Positions 12,968 through 25,400 of a stretch of DNA of 64,000 nt are shown here, piece after piece (position 1 is the first letter of the stretch; each line of letters starts with the position of its first letter). Made by a program: the position numbers and the translations under genes. Under the pieces are notes generated by a model. That model searched no databases, was not told the DNA's origin, and saw only the letters and a program-made list of their open reading frames with translations. Source of the DNA: Micrasema longulum. Taxonomy: Eukaryota > Arthropoda > Insecta > Trichoptera > Brachycentridae. The DNA lies in contig JAGVSM010000899.1 in NCBI GenBank assembly GCA_022494885.1, forward strand, positions 1 to 64,000, read 5' to 3'.

Positions 12968-15900
12968 ATGAAGTATCCTACGTCTCCTACGCCGAGTACG
13001 TCCTCAAGCATTCCGAGGACTGCGTCTCCTCTCCCAGCGCCAGCGAATTACCAGCCGAGTTGTCCCACGGCCGCTTCAAAACGATATAAATATCTTAGAA
13101 GAATTTTCAAATTTCAGCAAATGGATTTCGAGTACGGCCTTTGGCAAATGTTTTACTTGTTCATAGCACCCCAGAAAGTGTACAGAAATTTCCAATACAG
13201 AAAACGTAAGTGGTTTTAAAAGATTGTGGCTGGTCATTCATAGTATTTTTTAAAGTTTATATTTTATTTTATACATATTGTATTCTAAGTTATTTGAAAT
13301 ATATTTTTCAATGCTACCGCTGGTTCGATGACTTATTTTCTCAAATTCTAATTTTATCCAAGACCATTTGTAACATTTTAAGCTGTCTCAAATTGTAAAT
13401 AATTAGACAAATAAGGATTAGAACGAGCAATTGTGTAAATATGCGTTAATTATTAAAAAATAAGTCATTATACGCAGTTAATGGGTTTAAAACACCTAAA
13501 ATGAGTAAAAGTCCTTAACTGTATGTATTTTTGTAGCCAAATAAAATACACTAAAATAAAACAAATAAGTAAACATTCATATCCATATTATTTTTCTTAT
13601 CAAATTCAAAAAGCTGCTACATATAACAAGATCTATTGATGTTTGTCATCTTTGTAACACAACAGCACTACATTTTTTAAGTGTCAGTGGGGGTTTGATG
13701 TCACCCTGCTGAGCAGAATGATACCAATTGAGAAATCACAGCAAATATGCACAGGTATATTTGATTTAGAAACTAATAAAGATTTACAACAGTAAAAACG
13801 CAACAATAAGGACACGGAGAAGTTATGGTAAACCGAAGAGATGAGGCTTAGTACTGCTTGCTTGTAGTAAGGGCGTAGCCGTCCCTATTGTCCTATCTTC
13901 TTCCAAGTAGGTATAGTCTGAGTCTAGAGGAGAGTGTATTTTGGATATTTTGATTGTTTTGTTTGATATACATCATAAATCTTCATACATGAATTCTTAC
14001 AAAACACAATAACATTTCAAAGAAAAGAACAACGACGCATATGATTTTATTTAACTTTATGTTAGAGCGGTTTAACTTATTTTTTTACACTTTATGTCAC
14101 AACTTGACAAGTACAAAAGTATACCATATGATACTTGGGTTAGTTATACGTATATATATTTTTTCAAACCTGGAAAAAAAATCTTCAATATGAAATATAA
14201 AAGAAAGTCAATGTTGCATTTTTCGCACATCCGTCGTTGTTCTACGATCCTGATGAAATGTTAGAAAGAAAATTATGGGGCCTCCGTGGTGTAGTGGCCA
14301 ATACGCTTGACTCACACACGGAAGGTTCTGGGTTCGATTCCCGGTGAGAACACACAATTAAATGTGATTTTTCTCAAGCCTAGGTGTTTTGGGCTGTAAT
14401 TCACCACTGTAATTGGGCCTCCCAGCCTGTTGTGGAAAAAATAAAAATAATAACCATTCATATTGGTTGCATTAGGACACTATATAAAAAGCATTGCATG
14501 TATTTTGTTATTTTTTTTAGAAACAAAACTACAGTTTGCTAGAGATGACCCTGCATTTCTGGTTTTGCTCAGTATTTGGTTATTTTGTAAGTATATATTT
14601 ATTTTTTAACCCGATTTTGGTAGATTGAAACAAACTACATTTACAAATAAATATGCTGTACAGATTATAATTCACTAGTTGAATTCATAATTTTATTTTT
14701 GAATTTCCTGTAAAACTAACAATACATTAAATTGTTTCAGTGTCATCCATTGGGTTTGCGATTGTGTTAGGATTGGGTTTCGGCCAATTCATATTATTTT
14801 TACTTTATGTTATCTTTGTCGATTTCATCGGCGTCGGAATGTTGGTTGCTACTTTCTTTTGGTAAGTCTATTAATACTTACACACAAGTAAGGTCAAATC
14901 GCACTACAGCGTCGCTGCACTTTTGTCTGGAGTGCCGTAATATGGTTTATTTTATCCAAAATGCTGAAAATAATATTTGGTTTTGCCGTGAAGCGTCGCA
15001 CAGCGCCGCGCAGTCCCGCTCTAGTGCCGTTTGACCTTTAACAAAAAACTCTTAATTATCTAAAGTTATTTTTTAAATGTGAACAATTGATTCATATTCA
15101 TTACCGTATACATTACATTCTCAGTATAGAAAAATATAATATTTGATGCTTATTAACTTGTGAAATAAGTCAAATTTGACACAATCATCAAATAATTGTG
15201 TCAGTATGAATCTTTTTTATGTATTATATTAATGAGATTTATTTTTAGATGCTAGATTACAGTAATATAATTTATAGTAACCAATACAGGCCGATAACAG
15301 CAAAATTCTAATTTTTATTGATTTATACTTTTACATTTTTTTATACAAAATAATGTTCCCTCACTGGGGTGTTCCGTGCCGAGGGAAACATTTTACAATA
15401 AGTATAATGAAACATGCCTTAAATTAGTTATTTAACATAGTAAACATAATAAAAAAATAAAAAGATAATTAATCTAATTAACCTAATTATCATCGTAAAC
15501 ATAATAAGCAAAATAATCTAGATTTGTGAGGATATGTGCCTGAGAATTTTAGGTGTGCAGTGGTTTAGATTTGTGAGGAATTAACGAATAAAAGAACAGA
15601 CAACAGCAACTGCCGGTGGCAATTATTATCAAACGGAGGCGATACGGGTGGCTGGGCCATATACTGCAATGCCTCCCAAGAGCCTTAACCACCCTTGCCT
15701 ACTTTGCAAGGTATCAGTTTCTCTACTACTGACTGTTCGTCGGCAGTTCATGTCCAAACTACATGACGTGAACTTGACTCGGAGGATGCTCTTTGTGAAC
15801 ACCATATGCTCGATTAGGGAGCAGACATGGAATGGTGATGACGAATTTATATAGTGTAAATGATATCACATTCTCTCGTACTTTAATTTGTCTACTGCTT

Positions 15901-18061
15901 AAGACTTACTCTTCGGGGAAAAATGGCCTGTACAGTAAAAAGGTTAAATATGTGAATTCTTTTTGTTTACAGGTTTATATGCAATAAATATCTCCGTAGG
16001 GATATGCTAAACTTCGATGTGGAATGGGGCTATGCATTTGATGTTCATTTAAATGCATTTTTTCCACCTCTGACAATATTACACTGTTTCCAACTCTTCT
16101 TCTTTCACAGTGAGTCGAATTAAAATGTTTACAGACTAATTTAAATGTAATTGAAATACTTAGCATGAAAAGTTTTATGCACTGACGAACATTTAAAAAA
16201 AGGGAAGACTCGATCATCGCATAGTAATAATTAGTGTTGTATCTTTCCTTTCACATTTTCCACATACTTTATGCTCAAATGATTTAGCAATCACTTGCAA
16301 CATGGCAATTACATTTTTTACTATGCCAATACATTAAGCCCAAATAAATGGCCTAAATTAACATATGTAATAATATTAATGGAAATTATTTTTATCTCAG
16401 GTTTTCTGATTGACGGAGGGTACATCTCTACGACGTTAGGAAATTTCTTTTGGCTCCTATCTGTATGCTACTATGTATACATTACCTTCTTAGGGTATAG
16501 CAGTGAGTATCTACTCTGGTTTAAAATAACGTAATATTGATAAGTACTATTATTACAAAACTTCAATATTTACTTATTTAACAAAATTGTAATCAGCATT
16601 ACTTTATGAGTTATGTTTAACCCATTATCCAATGTAGATTTATAATATCAGAAACACATTTGAATGCATTACGAATAAAAAGTTAATTAATAGAAAGCAG
16701 ATAACTGCTAATGTGCCGATATGTACAGAAAAATGTGTCCATATGTGCAGAGCCCGTATTCAGCAAGCCAATTACCCTATTAATGGGTGAATTCTGACTT
16801 GCATTCGTACGGCTTCTGGGTGTGTAAAATAGTGCGTGAGATATCGCTCTAGAATAGTTATTGCAAACATACAAAATTATCTCTTTCAGTATATTCGGAT
16901 TATATATATGCGCTAGCCCAAAGCAATAGTGAAATATCTCTGAATAATAAAGGTGTGCAAAGGGTCTGACTGAATCAAATTATTTCAAGTAGATTATAAA
17001 TACTATTTTTTTAACATACATTAACTATCTAACTTAAATATTTTATTATTTGAAAACATTATTTTATTTCATTTGTTATCATATCTGTGTATCTCAAAAT
17101 TGGAAATTTCGAGTTTATCTCACTGTTGCTTTGGGCTAGCGATATATACTTACAGAAACCAGCTTATTTTTTAAAGAAAAAATAAATATTTGCGTTATGA
17201 TTTACCCGAATATTCCAATTTTGGGGACCGTTTTTAATGAGTTGTAAATAACTCACTATTAGAAAATGGGGACCAAGTTGTGGTAGAGCGGGGTGTGAAC
17301 CTCGGACCTCTGATCCGTGAGTCCGCGTCACCAGCCACGGGACTACAATCCAGTTCGTATATAAAAATGTTTCAACAAAAATAGACAACGAGATTTGAGG
17401 GTGTTAATTTCCAGCATATCTGGATATCCTAGTAATTTACCCAACATAGCCGTCCATGACATTACAGTCAACCAAAGTAAAAACTTCATTAGCAATTTTT
17501 CAAAGAACACCACCGCTGATAAAATTTGTATTCAATATAGGCAGATTAGCAAAGAATCTTTGCTTCTTATATAACATGCAGAAATATTATATTCATCATT
17601 TATATATATACATATTGTCGTTGCACATCAAATATGGACCATGTGACTCTGAGCACATTCCGAGAAAATCAATAAAAACGATTTTTTAAAAAAAATAAAC
17701 CGAAAATAACACTTCGGTGTATGGACGAAGTAGGAAAAATACAGTGTTTTTCAATAAAGTAATATATTTATTTAAAATATTAATTACTTTATGCCAAAAA
17801 GTCGCATTTTTATGATTTTCTCAGAATGTGCTCAGAGTCACATGGCCCATATTTGATGTGCAACGACGATATATTGATGTGTTATATTTAATTACCAATA
17901 CATCTTTTATTTCAACCTTTTTAGGCTTGTCAAATCTCCAGAACACTCGATGGCTGCTAATTCCATTGCCGGTACTGTTTATAAGTTACTTCGTCACACT
18001 GGGAATTGGTTGGAATATTAGCATGGGACTTGCAAACTTTTACAAGTACAGAGTCTTGTAA
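12968..18061 (+). CDS. unc-50: UNC-50 family Golgi inner-membrane protein, six coding exons
   Basis: Exons 12968-13205, 14521-14586, 14741-14861, 15973-16109, 16401-16502 and 17925-18061 all have AG/GT borders and join in frame to 266 residues, within the family's usual length. Conserved stretches seen are QMDFEYGLWQMFYLF (exon 1), QFARDDPAFLVLLSIW (exon 2), WFICNKYLRRD then VEWGYAFDVHLNAFFPPL (exon 4), YYVYITFLGYS (exon 5) and NFYKYRVL at the C-terminus (exon 6). The N-terminal 40 residues are Ser/Pro-rich; the rest has several hydrophobic membrane segments. Family knowledge: UNC-50 proteins are multi-pass Golgi membrane proteins; in nematodes the protein is needed for surface delivery of nicotinic acetylcholine receptors, and the yeast relative binds an Arf-GEF. 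The start is the first ATG in frame and gives the family-typical N-terminus. Intron 5 carries two inverted-repeat elements and a SINE, intron 1 another SINE. Confidence 0.96.
14279..14455 (+). mobile_element. tRNA-derived SINE, family S2, in unc-50 intron 1
   Basis: GCCTCCGTGGTGTAGTGGCC (A box) and GGTTCTGGGTTCGATTCCCG (B box) at tRNA spacing, followed by a body ending in GGGCCTCCCAGCCTGTTGTG. The body and its second copy at 54266 show a SINE, not a tRNA gene. Confidence 0.8.
15290..15420 (-). mobile_element. Retrotransposon 3' end fragment in unc-50 intron 3
   Basis: Shares the CCCTCACTGGGG...GTGCCGAGGG segment with the 3' end of the plus-strand element at 59250-59725. Confidence 0.5.
15590..15860 (+). 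mobile_element. Possible retrotransposon C-terminal fragment in unc-50 intron 3
   Basis: A plus-strand frame reads IKRRRYGWLGHILQCLPRA, like the RWLGH-x-L-R motif near the end of RTE/CR1-type proteins. Stops follow at once. The match is short. Confidence 0.35.
16911..17141. mobile_element. MITE of 231 bp in unc-50 intron 5
   Basis: Begins CGCTAGCCCAAAGCAATAGT and ends with the complement of that, with one mismatch. Flanks are TA-rich on both sides, suggesting a TA-type target. Confidence 0.75.
17215..17345 (-). mobile_element. tRNA-derived SINE, family S3, in unc-50 intron 5
   Basis: Minus-strand head with GTCCCGTGGCTGGTGACGCG and a B-box-like GAGGTTCACACCCCGC. Family S3 is also seen, deleted, at 42484-42590. 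Confidence 0.6.
17600..17875. mobile_element. Inverted-repeat MITE in unc-50 intron 5
   Basis: Arms of about 70 bp: GTTGCACATCAAATATGG with GTGACTCTGAGCACATTC on the left and their complements on the right, around a loop of about 130 bases. Its right end is about 50 bases from exon 6. Confidence 0.75.
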
Positions 18062-18147
18062 GAGAATTCTCCGTCAACATTATGCTGGGCGCACACGACA
18101 CCCTCTGGTGGTTACGGCAAGCTATCCATCCTTTTGCACTTGTCAAG

Positions 18148-18153
18148 AATAAA
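18148..18153 (+). promoter_or_regulatory. Polyadenylation signal of unc-50
   Basis: AATAAA, repeated in overlap four bases later, lies 87 bases after the unc-50 stop codon. Position is seen; use is inferred. Confidence 0.55.
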
Positions 18154-18159
18154 TAAATA

Positions 18160-19485
18160 TTTCGCGCAACATGGATAATGGAATAATCTAAAAACTATGT
18201 CTAATCAGAAAAAATATATTTTGATGAATAGCTAATCTACATAAAACATTCAAAGTTTGATTCCCTTTTTACTAGCCTTGAGATTTTTGCAAAATTATAT
18301 TCGAAGCCATAGAACTTGTTAACTTGATTAAGCAGTCCAAAATTGCAAAAGGTAATCTTTGAAAGTAAAGTTGGTTTTTACTCCATAACAAATGTAAATA
18401 TTACAATTATGATTCCAGTTGTTTTTTTTTGCAACATTTTTGTTTGATGTAATGTTTGTTTTTTATATTGCAATTCCCTAAAGGTACAAATTTGTACCAT
18501 ATTTTTTTTTTACATGGAGTTTAAAAAAAAACAAGAAAAAAACATTTTCAAACCACAAATATTCAAAATATTCTAAAATAAAAAGTTCAAAAACTCTACT
18601 TAATCTATGTTCAGGGATCAAAGGGTTAGTAAACAAAAAAGTTGTTATTTGTATTACTTGCTTTGAAAAAATAATTGTTTGCCACATAATCTTGAGTTTA
18701 TTCGTTGCAATGTTTTAAAGGGTAGCCCAGCTTAGACATATTTATAACCGACTGATTTGTATAATATTTTCACTAATATTCCTATCCAAAATATACATAC
18801 AATTCTTACACCTGTATTAATTGCAGCCATTAATAAATTAAAGCAATTAATTTATAGATTTTTTTACAAAACAACTTGTAAAAAAATTATCAGTTGTATC
18901 AGTTAAATGAGTGCATATTGGTAAAATTGTAAAGTTCAGCCATAAAACGAATAATCTTAATCTAAACTGTACGATATTATAACTTATTATTTCATATTTA
19001 CAAAAATTCAAACTAGTAGAAATGAGAATGACGCGAGACCTGTATTCATATTTCTATAAATAAATCATCTAATAAATAAGAAATAAAATAATTTTAATAC
19101 AAAGTTATGTTTTTTGTTTTATTTGTAGATCTATCATAACATTAAAAATAATTTATTAAAAATATAAAATTACAAAAGCGCTTCAAATATTTAGTACAAA
19201 TCGGTAGTGTTTGAGTTAAATTAAGTATTTGTTTCACCCCGGTCCCTATATTATGCACCAGTTTTTAAATAGAACTTCCTGGCTCTTGAAAATAAAAAAG
19301 TAGAAAAATGAACCATAATTTTGGTTCATATATTTTTTTCTAGATTAGTACTAGTACACCTTTTTTCAGTTATCATTTTATGCCCAAACACTACTGATTT
19401 CTGAATGTACGAGTTTTTAGGGCTATAAAACACTGCAAATAAGTTAATTTGTATAATAGTTTTTACATATGTTATAACAATCAAG
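18160..19485. other. Intergenic / 3' UTR region between convergent unc-50 and CABIN1
   Basis: AT-rich, with no coding signal that I trust. It must include the 3' UTR of the CABIN1 homologue. The first AATAAA on the minus strand after its stop codon is at 19152-19157, which would give a 3' UTR of about 330 bases. Confidence 0.5.
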
Positions 19486-22400
19486 TTAATCATCATCTAG
19501 TACAATGACCTCTGAAGCGTCTAGAACTTTGGTCGGTTGAGCCAATTTCTCTTTTGAGATTCCAAATTGTATTGATTTCTTAGCATCCCTATTTCCTTTA
19601 GCTACAGAGTCTTGGTGCTGTTTTTGCTCTTCACTCGAACCGGATTTTCCGCTTGATCCAGTTTTGGTGATCGTCAGAGACGAGGGAATCTTTCCCGAAA
19701 ATGCGGTCGAAGCTGACCTGGAGATGGCTTCAGGGACAGATGGATTTTGTTTTTGTCTCTCGGCCAATTTTTCCTGCAGAGTTTTACCAGGGCTGACTTG
19801 TTGATGCGGCGCCGGCGGTTTAGTGTGGATGGCCGCATTCACTGTGGACGCGGAAGTTTGGTGGGCGGGTTGAGCCGTGCCACTCGCTACAGATGCAGGT
19901 ACGGGAGAAGGGCAAGTTGTGTGCGCCGGTTGCGCTCTGCTCTGGCTCGGGCTGTACAAGCTCGGTTGGACCGGAGCAGGGGGAGTCACCGACGGTGCTG
20001 GAGTTCCGACAGACGCTTTAAGAGGATTCGGAGTCACCTTTTTATTGGAGGATTGCTGTTGCGAGGCCGTATAACTAGCGAAGCTCTTGTGCGTAGACGG
20101 TGAAGATTGCTGTTTCAAAGTGGAAGTAGAAGGCGCTTTATTCAAAGTTACATTAGTTTTTGGAATATTTGTTTTAGCAGCAGTAGCCGGTTTAGGTTTT
20201 ACGGGAGGTTGATTATACGGTTTACTCTGTTGCATATATGCTGCAGCATCCATCGTATGCATGATTTGACGAAAGAAATCCGCTTGGTATCCGGAGCTCG
20301 GCACTCCGGCGAATCCTCTGATGTACATTGCGGCGGTAGCCGGGTCTAACTTCCCAAAGGCGGAGAGGAGAGGGTTGTCTACCATGGGAAGATACGGCAA
20401 ATAGGAATTCTGGACACTCGCAAAGGAAGGGGGATCCACGTGCGGAAGGAAGCTGGTAGCCGGAATGATCGGAACATAGGGTTTAACCTTTTTAGGAGGA
20501 AATGACACAGGTACAGAAGGGGGAGGAGGAACAGTCGCCGGAGGAGCGAGTTCAGCTTGAACACTAGAACCAGTACTGGAGTTGCTGGCCAACTGTGCCG
20601 CCCGCTGTTTCGTACTTGCAATAATGGACTGACACTTTCTAATACTCTTATCCAACAAGTTATCAGCCTCTGCCTTACCTGAATACAATTTATAAGCCTC
20701 GATCAACAGACCTGAGAATATCTGTGACTTAATGGGAACATGTTTTTGCACTTTTTGATATGATCTATAAACTTCGAGCATCAAATTGACTAGTTCTTTC
20801 TTACCCAAAACATTTTTAGAGATTTCGGTTACCTTACTGAACTTGCCTAATTGCCCTTTGATGGAACGAATGCACAACGATAGAGCCTGCTGGGACAATT
20901 CAATTCTTTCCGAATCTCTCAAGTACTTCTTTTCGGCATCGGGCGTTCTTTGTAATTGGAGAGATAAATCAAGTAATGTTTTATTATCGTCTATTTCTTT
21001 CAATACCTCCATCGTAATGAGAACGCAGCGACTCATATGAGAAGCGAAGCTACCCGGTCTGTCGACTTCACCCGCTGGTATCCGCCATATTCCATTAAAA
21101 AAGTTACTATTTTTCCTTTCACAAAAGAGCCCTTGCAATTTGCTTCCATTTTTTGCTATAAAGTTCTCCAGCATCAAGTCTCGACATCTGCTGACATTTT
21201 TATCCCTCTTGTAGTAAAAATGAAAGTGAGCCAACCTATACAGAGCTTTGTAATGCTGTGGGAATCTGCTGACACAGTCCTCTAGATTCTCCAAACAGAT
21301 GGATATAATTTCTCCAATCTGATCTTGAGTCATCTCAGTGGGAGCCTTTTCGCTGTCGGAAGATGAAGTGCTACTATCGGAAGAAGAATCTTCAGAGCTA
21401 GAACTAGAACTAGACTCACTAGAAGAGTTATCTTTAGATGTACCAGTATTAGAAGCATTACTTTCTTGTTCCTGCGATGTTCTTCTAACCTCGGTATCTG
21501 TACTTTTAACCGACTCTTCAGATTTTTTATCATCAACTACTTCATTTTCTTTAGATTTTTCATCCTTTTCTTCAATCTTTGACAAAGACTGATCAGTTCC
21601 TGTGATTTTCACATCTCCCTCAACTTCCATAGGAGCACTAATAACTGTCTCAACATCTTCTGCACTTACTCTTTCCACTGCAGGTTTTTCAGTGTCAAGT
21701 CCTGACAACGGTTCAATAGCTTGAGATTGAACAACTTGAGATTCAACATTCTCTGGTTTAGAATCTAATATTTCTGTGTTTGAAACACCATTATCATTTT
21801 GAGTAGTTACTATTGTTTCATTTTTTTTACTAGATTCTGATGACCCATCAGTAGCAATATCCTTTTCTGATATTCGCACTTTCTTAGAAGTGCTCTCTTC
21901 TCCATCTGAGTTGCTTCGTTTGACGGCTCCCTTATTGGCCTCTCTATTATTTTTATCTATGTCACTGGATTCATTTTCTTTCTCCGTAGTGGATTCTTTA
22001 GAATTCTTCTTTTTATTTCCAAACGGTCCAACAGCACACTTATCTAAATATTCCTTGAATGATTTCCCCGCCGAAGCATAAATGACTTTATTTTCATGCT
22101 GTTCAATATACTTCAATATAGAGGCATGAATGCGATAGTGTATCTCGAGAGCTTCAACTGACAAATTTTGGGGATTATTGTAATTAATCCTTGTGGGATA
22201 TGTCGCACTGTTTTCCTGTAAAAACTTGCTGGCCTTCTGATAATATTCTAAATATTTTTCCGGGGCTTCATTCTTCTTTTCGGCTATTTTTCCCAACATA
22301 TAGTAATGTAGCCAGCGCTCATCTTGTTGACCTTTATCAGCGGCTTGACACTCGGCCATCCACTGTCGGTGGGCATTAACAAAACAACGGTGAGCAGTGT

Positions 22401-25400
22401 CCAACATAGCTTCTTTTCTGCTCTCGAGAACCTCGAAACTTTCCATGCTGAGGGATTCACTGGCTTGCTTCAGCATTCGAGAACAGAATGAATGTACCCC
22501 GTAAACGAAAGCTCCGTACTCTATCCAAAGCATGGAATGCGAACAATCCATTTCGAGAGCTTTCTTGAAACACCCTTCGACAGCGGTTGCTTTCGTGAGA
22601 TATTCTCTTTCTGTTTTGAATGTTTCGCAAGAATTTAACTTTGCCTCCAGTAAACTACTTCTTGCCAGAGCCATTCCTGCCCAGGAATCAAACCGATTTT
22701 TTATTATTACAATATCATAACTGTAATACTTCAGGGCTTTTACGGTCTCATTATTCTTGAAATAAAAATCAGCTAACAAATAGTAAATATCACGCATCTT
22801 ATAGGGTAATTCGATAACGACCTCTGGTAATTTACTCTTCCTTCCTTCGATATAGGCGATGACATCTGCCCAGTGAGGATGCGGATCGAGGGACGAAGGC
22901 GCTATGGACAACATGTTCTGGAACAACTGTTCCGATTCTGCTGTAATTGAACCCACCCTGTAGGAATTGAATTCTGGCATTTCTTCCGGTCGGTACAGAT
23001 CAAATATTTGCTGCGCCCATTCCCAGTCTAGTTTGATAGGTGTAGCATTGTGTTCCATCAAGTAGCGAAATTTGGTCTTCTTTGTGGGGTGACCGAATAG
23101 ACAGAAGACACACTGTTCCAGATACTGACTCACAGATTCTACGGCGGCATATAGTGCCGGTGACCGAAAACGAGGAATCACAGTTTTCAATGTAAAATGA
23201 ATCAACTCCCCGTTGTTTGTTGCACACCATCCTCTTTTACCTACATTTTCATGCGCGATGAAAAGAATCTGCAGAGATACTGGAATGTCTCCATCTGGCG
23301 AGTCATCAGCGGGATTCTTCTTCATTCTACCGCAGTCTTCCTCACGCTGAAAGATAAAATGAAGCAGAACCCACGAAGCCATAGTATTTAACGGCATATC
23401 TTGATTACTATTTGTATCATCCAGCTGGTGCACAATTATTTGAATTATATCTTGAACTAGACGAATAAGACTTTTTTCGGGTAATGTCTCCAAATACTCG
23501 CTTCCTTCTTTCTTTAGAATGTGTTCGAGACACATTAGGGCTTTAACGACAGTCAAGGACCACTTGTCATAATTGTCGTCCCCGGGTTCACAGAGCATGT
23601 ACTGTTTAAGGGACTCGTGTAAACAGATGGCACCCCAGGAGAAGCACTGCTCGGTGTCATCGAGAGCCCACAGACACTCCATCAGCGTGACGAGCTGTAC
23701 TGCCCAGTCGAGGGCCATACTTCCCCACTCCTGTTTACTAGCTTGGTGTTGACAGTGCTTAAATGAATCTTGTAAAATCTCTAAAGCTTCTTCGTACTTA
23801 GCGTATTCATATAGATTTGGAACTGTGGACAGTTTTTTATTTCTTTCTAATGCCTTTATCAATTCTACGCAATTAGTTTTTGTGATTGTTGGCCACTTAG
23901 TAAAGTTCGGGACCTTCAAAGAATAGTTATCGCCTTCCTCGTCTAAACAATTAAGTTCATATAATATGTAATATAAACAATCTAGCGCAAACTCTACCTG
24001 ATCCTTATATAGCAAACTGTGACATTTCACCCAAAGAAACCTGATAGTTAAATACAAAGAATTTTCTCCGAGAGATTCTTTTCTTGAGCACAAAAATTTC
24101 AACAAGTCTAATAATTCAGTCTCCACATTTCCTCTTTTTTCCTCTTCTTCCTCCAGCAGTTTGTTTATACCCGTTTCCAAGTGAATAAGATTAATATTAA
24201 TAAAAGTCTTTAAGACCTCGGGAGTTTTGTCATACCCTATGGGCGGCTCAAAGTGCTGGCGGGCGCACCAATTAGCTTCCATATATATGTCACCCAAACC
24301 ATCGGGCCAAGTTATTTCCCACATTTTGGACAAGGTTTCCACAAAGTCATCGAGCATGGTAATAATGTCACATGTAGACTCCACGTACTTCTGTATGAAC
24401 TCTTGTACTTCAGCTTGCTCCTTTTCGGAATTGAAGTAATCTCTGTTGAAATTTTCATCTTCTTGCACATTTACATCTGTTTCTTTTTCTTTCTCTTCAA
24501 ATAGTTTATACAAGTCCATTGTATCTAAAGATTCGTCCCCTTTGAATTCTTTAGTCTTGGCACGTTCGTGGCGATTCTCATCAACAACTAAATGGTGCGG
24601 TAACAAGCGCTTCAGTGTATCATAAATAGTTTCGTTTTGATCCTGCCTATTGGCCTTCTTCCTGGATGACCTTCTCTTATTACACCATTCCCACTGTTGC
24701 AAACAGCTAATGGAACTCGCCCTGCGCCTAGTGGTACCTTTCTTGACTTCCTTTACTTCGTTCACTTTAGTCGCATTATTCTGTCCCGTGTCTTGGTCGA
24801 CTTCCATCTTATCAAAATCGTTCGTAGTTTTATCTAATTTTTCATCCTGTATTTTTTCCACAATATTTTCAGGTAGCTGAACAGTTTGTACAATTTCATT
24901 AGATTTTACATCTCCCATTTCTACTTCCATAGGTTCATCTAAAAGAGAGGTTTTGGGAAGCCCTATTTCAGGCTGACTAACCTCCACAACACAAGCATGA
25001 CTGAGGAGATTCTCCGTTATATGCATGTGCATATCAACAAGAGATTCTCCAACACTGAGCCAGCTCCAATTCTCAATTGGTTTGTTCAGCGTCAATACTG
25101 GAAGTCGTTCTACTACTTTATTTTCAAAGACCTGCTTTGTATAAGCCTCGTTAATACTTTTGGCTTCCGCAATCAACCGCTCGCACTCTTCTCCTACGAT
25201 ATCCTCATCCATTTCCGGGGTCCACTTATACAAGGAATTCAAAGTCGTAACAAACTCTTTCACATACGGAAACTCGGTAAATATATGTTTGCGATAAGCT
25301 CTGCCGCGTAAATAATCGGGATCTAACTCGAGGGCATTGTAGATAGTAAAAATGCAATCATTATACTCGCCCAACCCGAGTGTAATGGTAACCAAACTGT

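Noticed and set aside
14279..14352. tRNA gene-like sequence with good A and B boxes
   Set aside because: It is followed by a fixed non-tRNA body that recurs at 54266-54400, and the ends do not pair as an acceptor stem; it is a SINE head.
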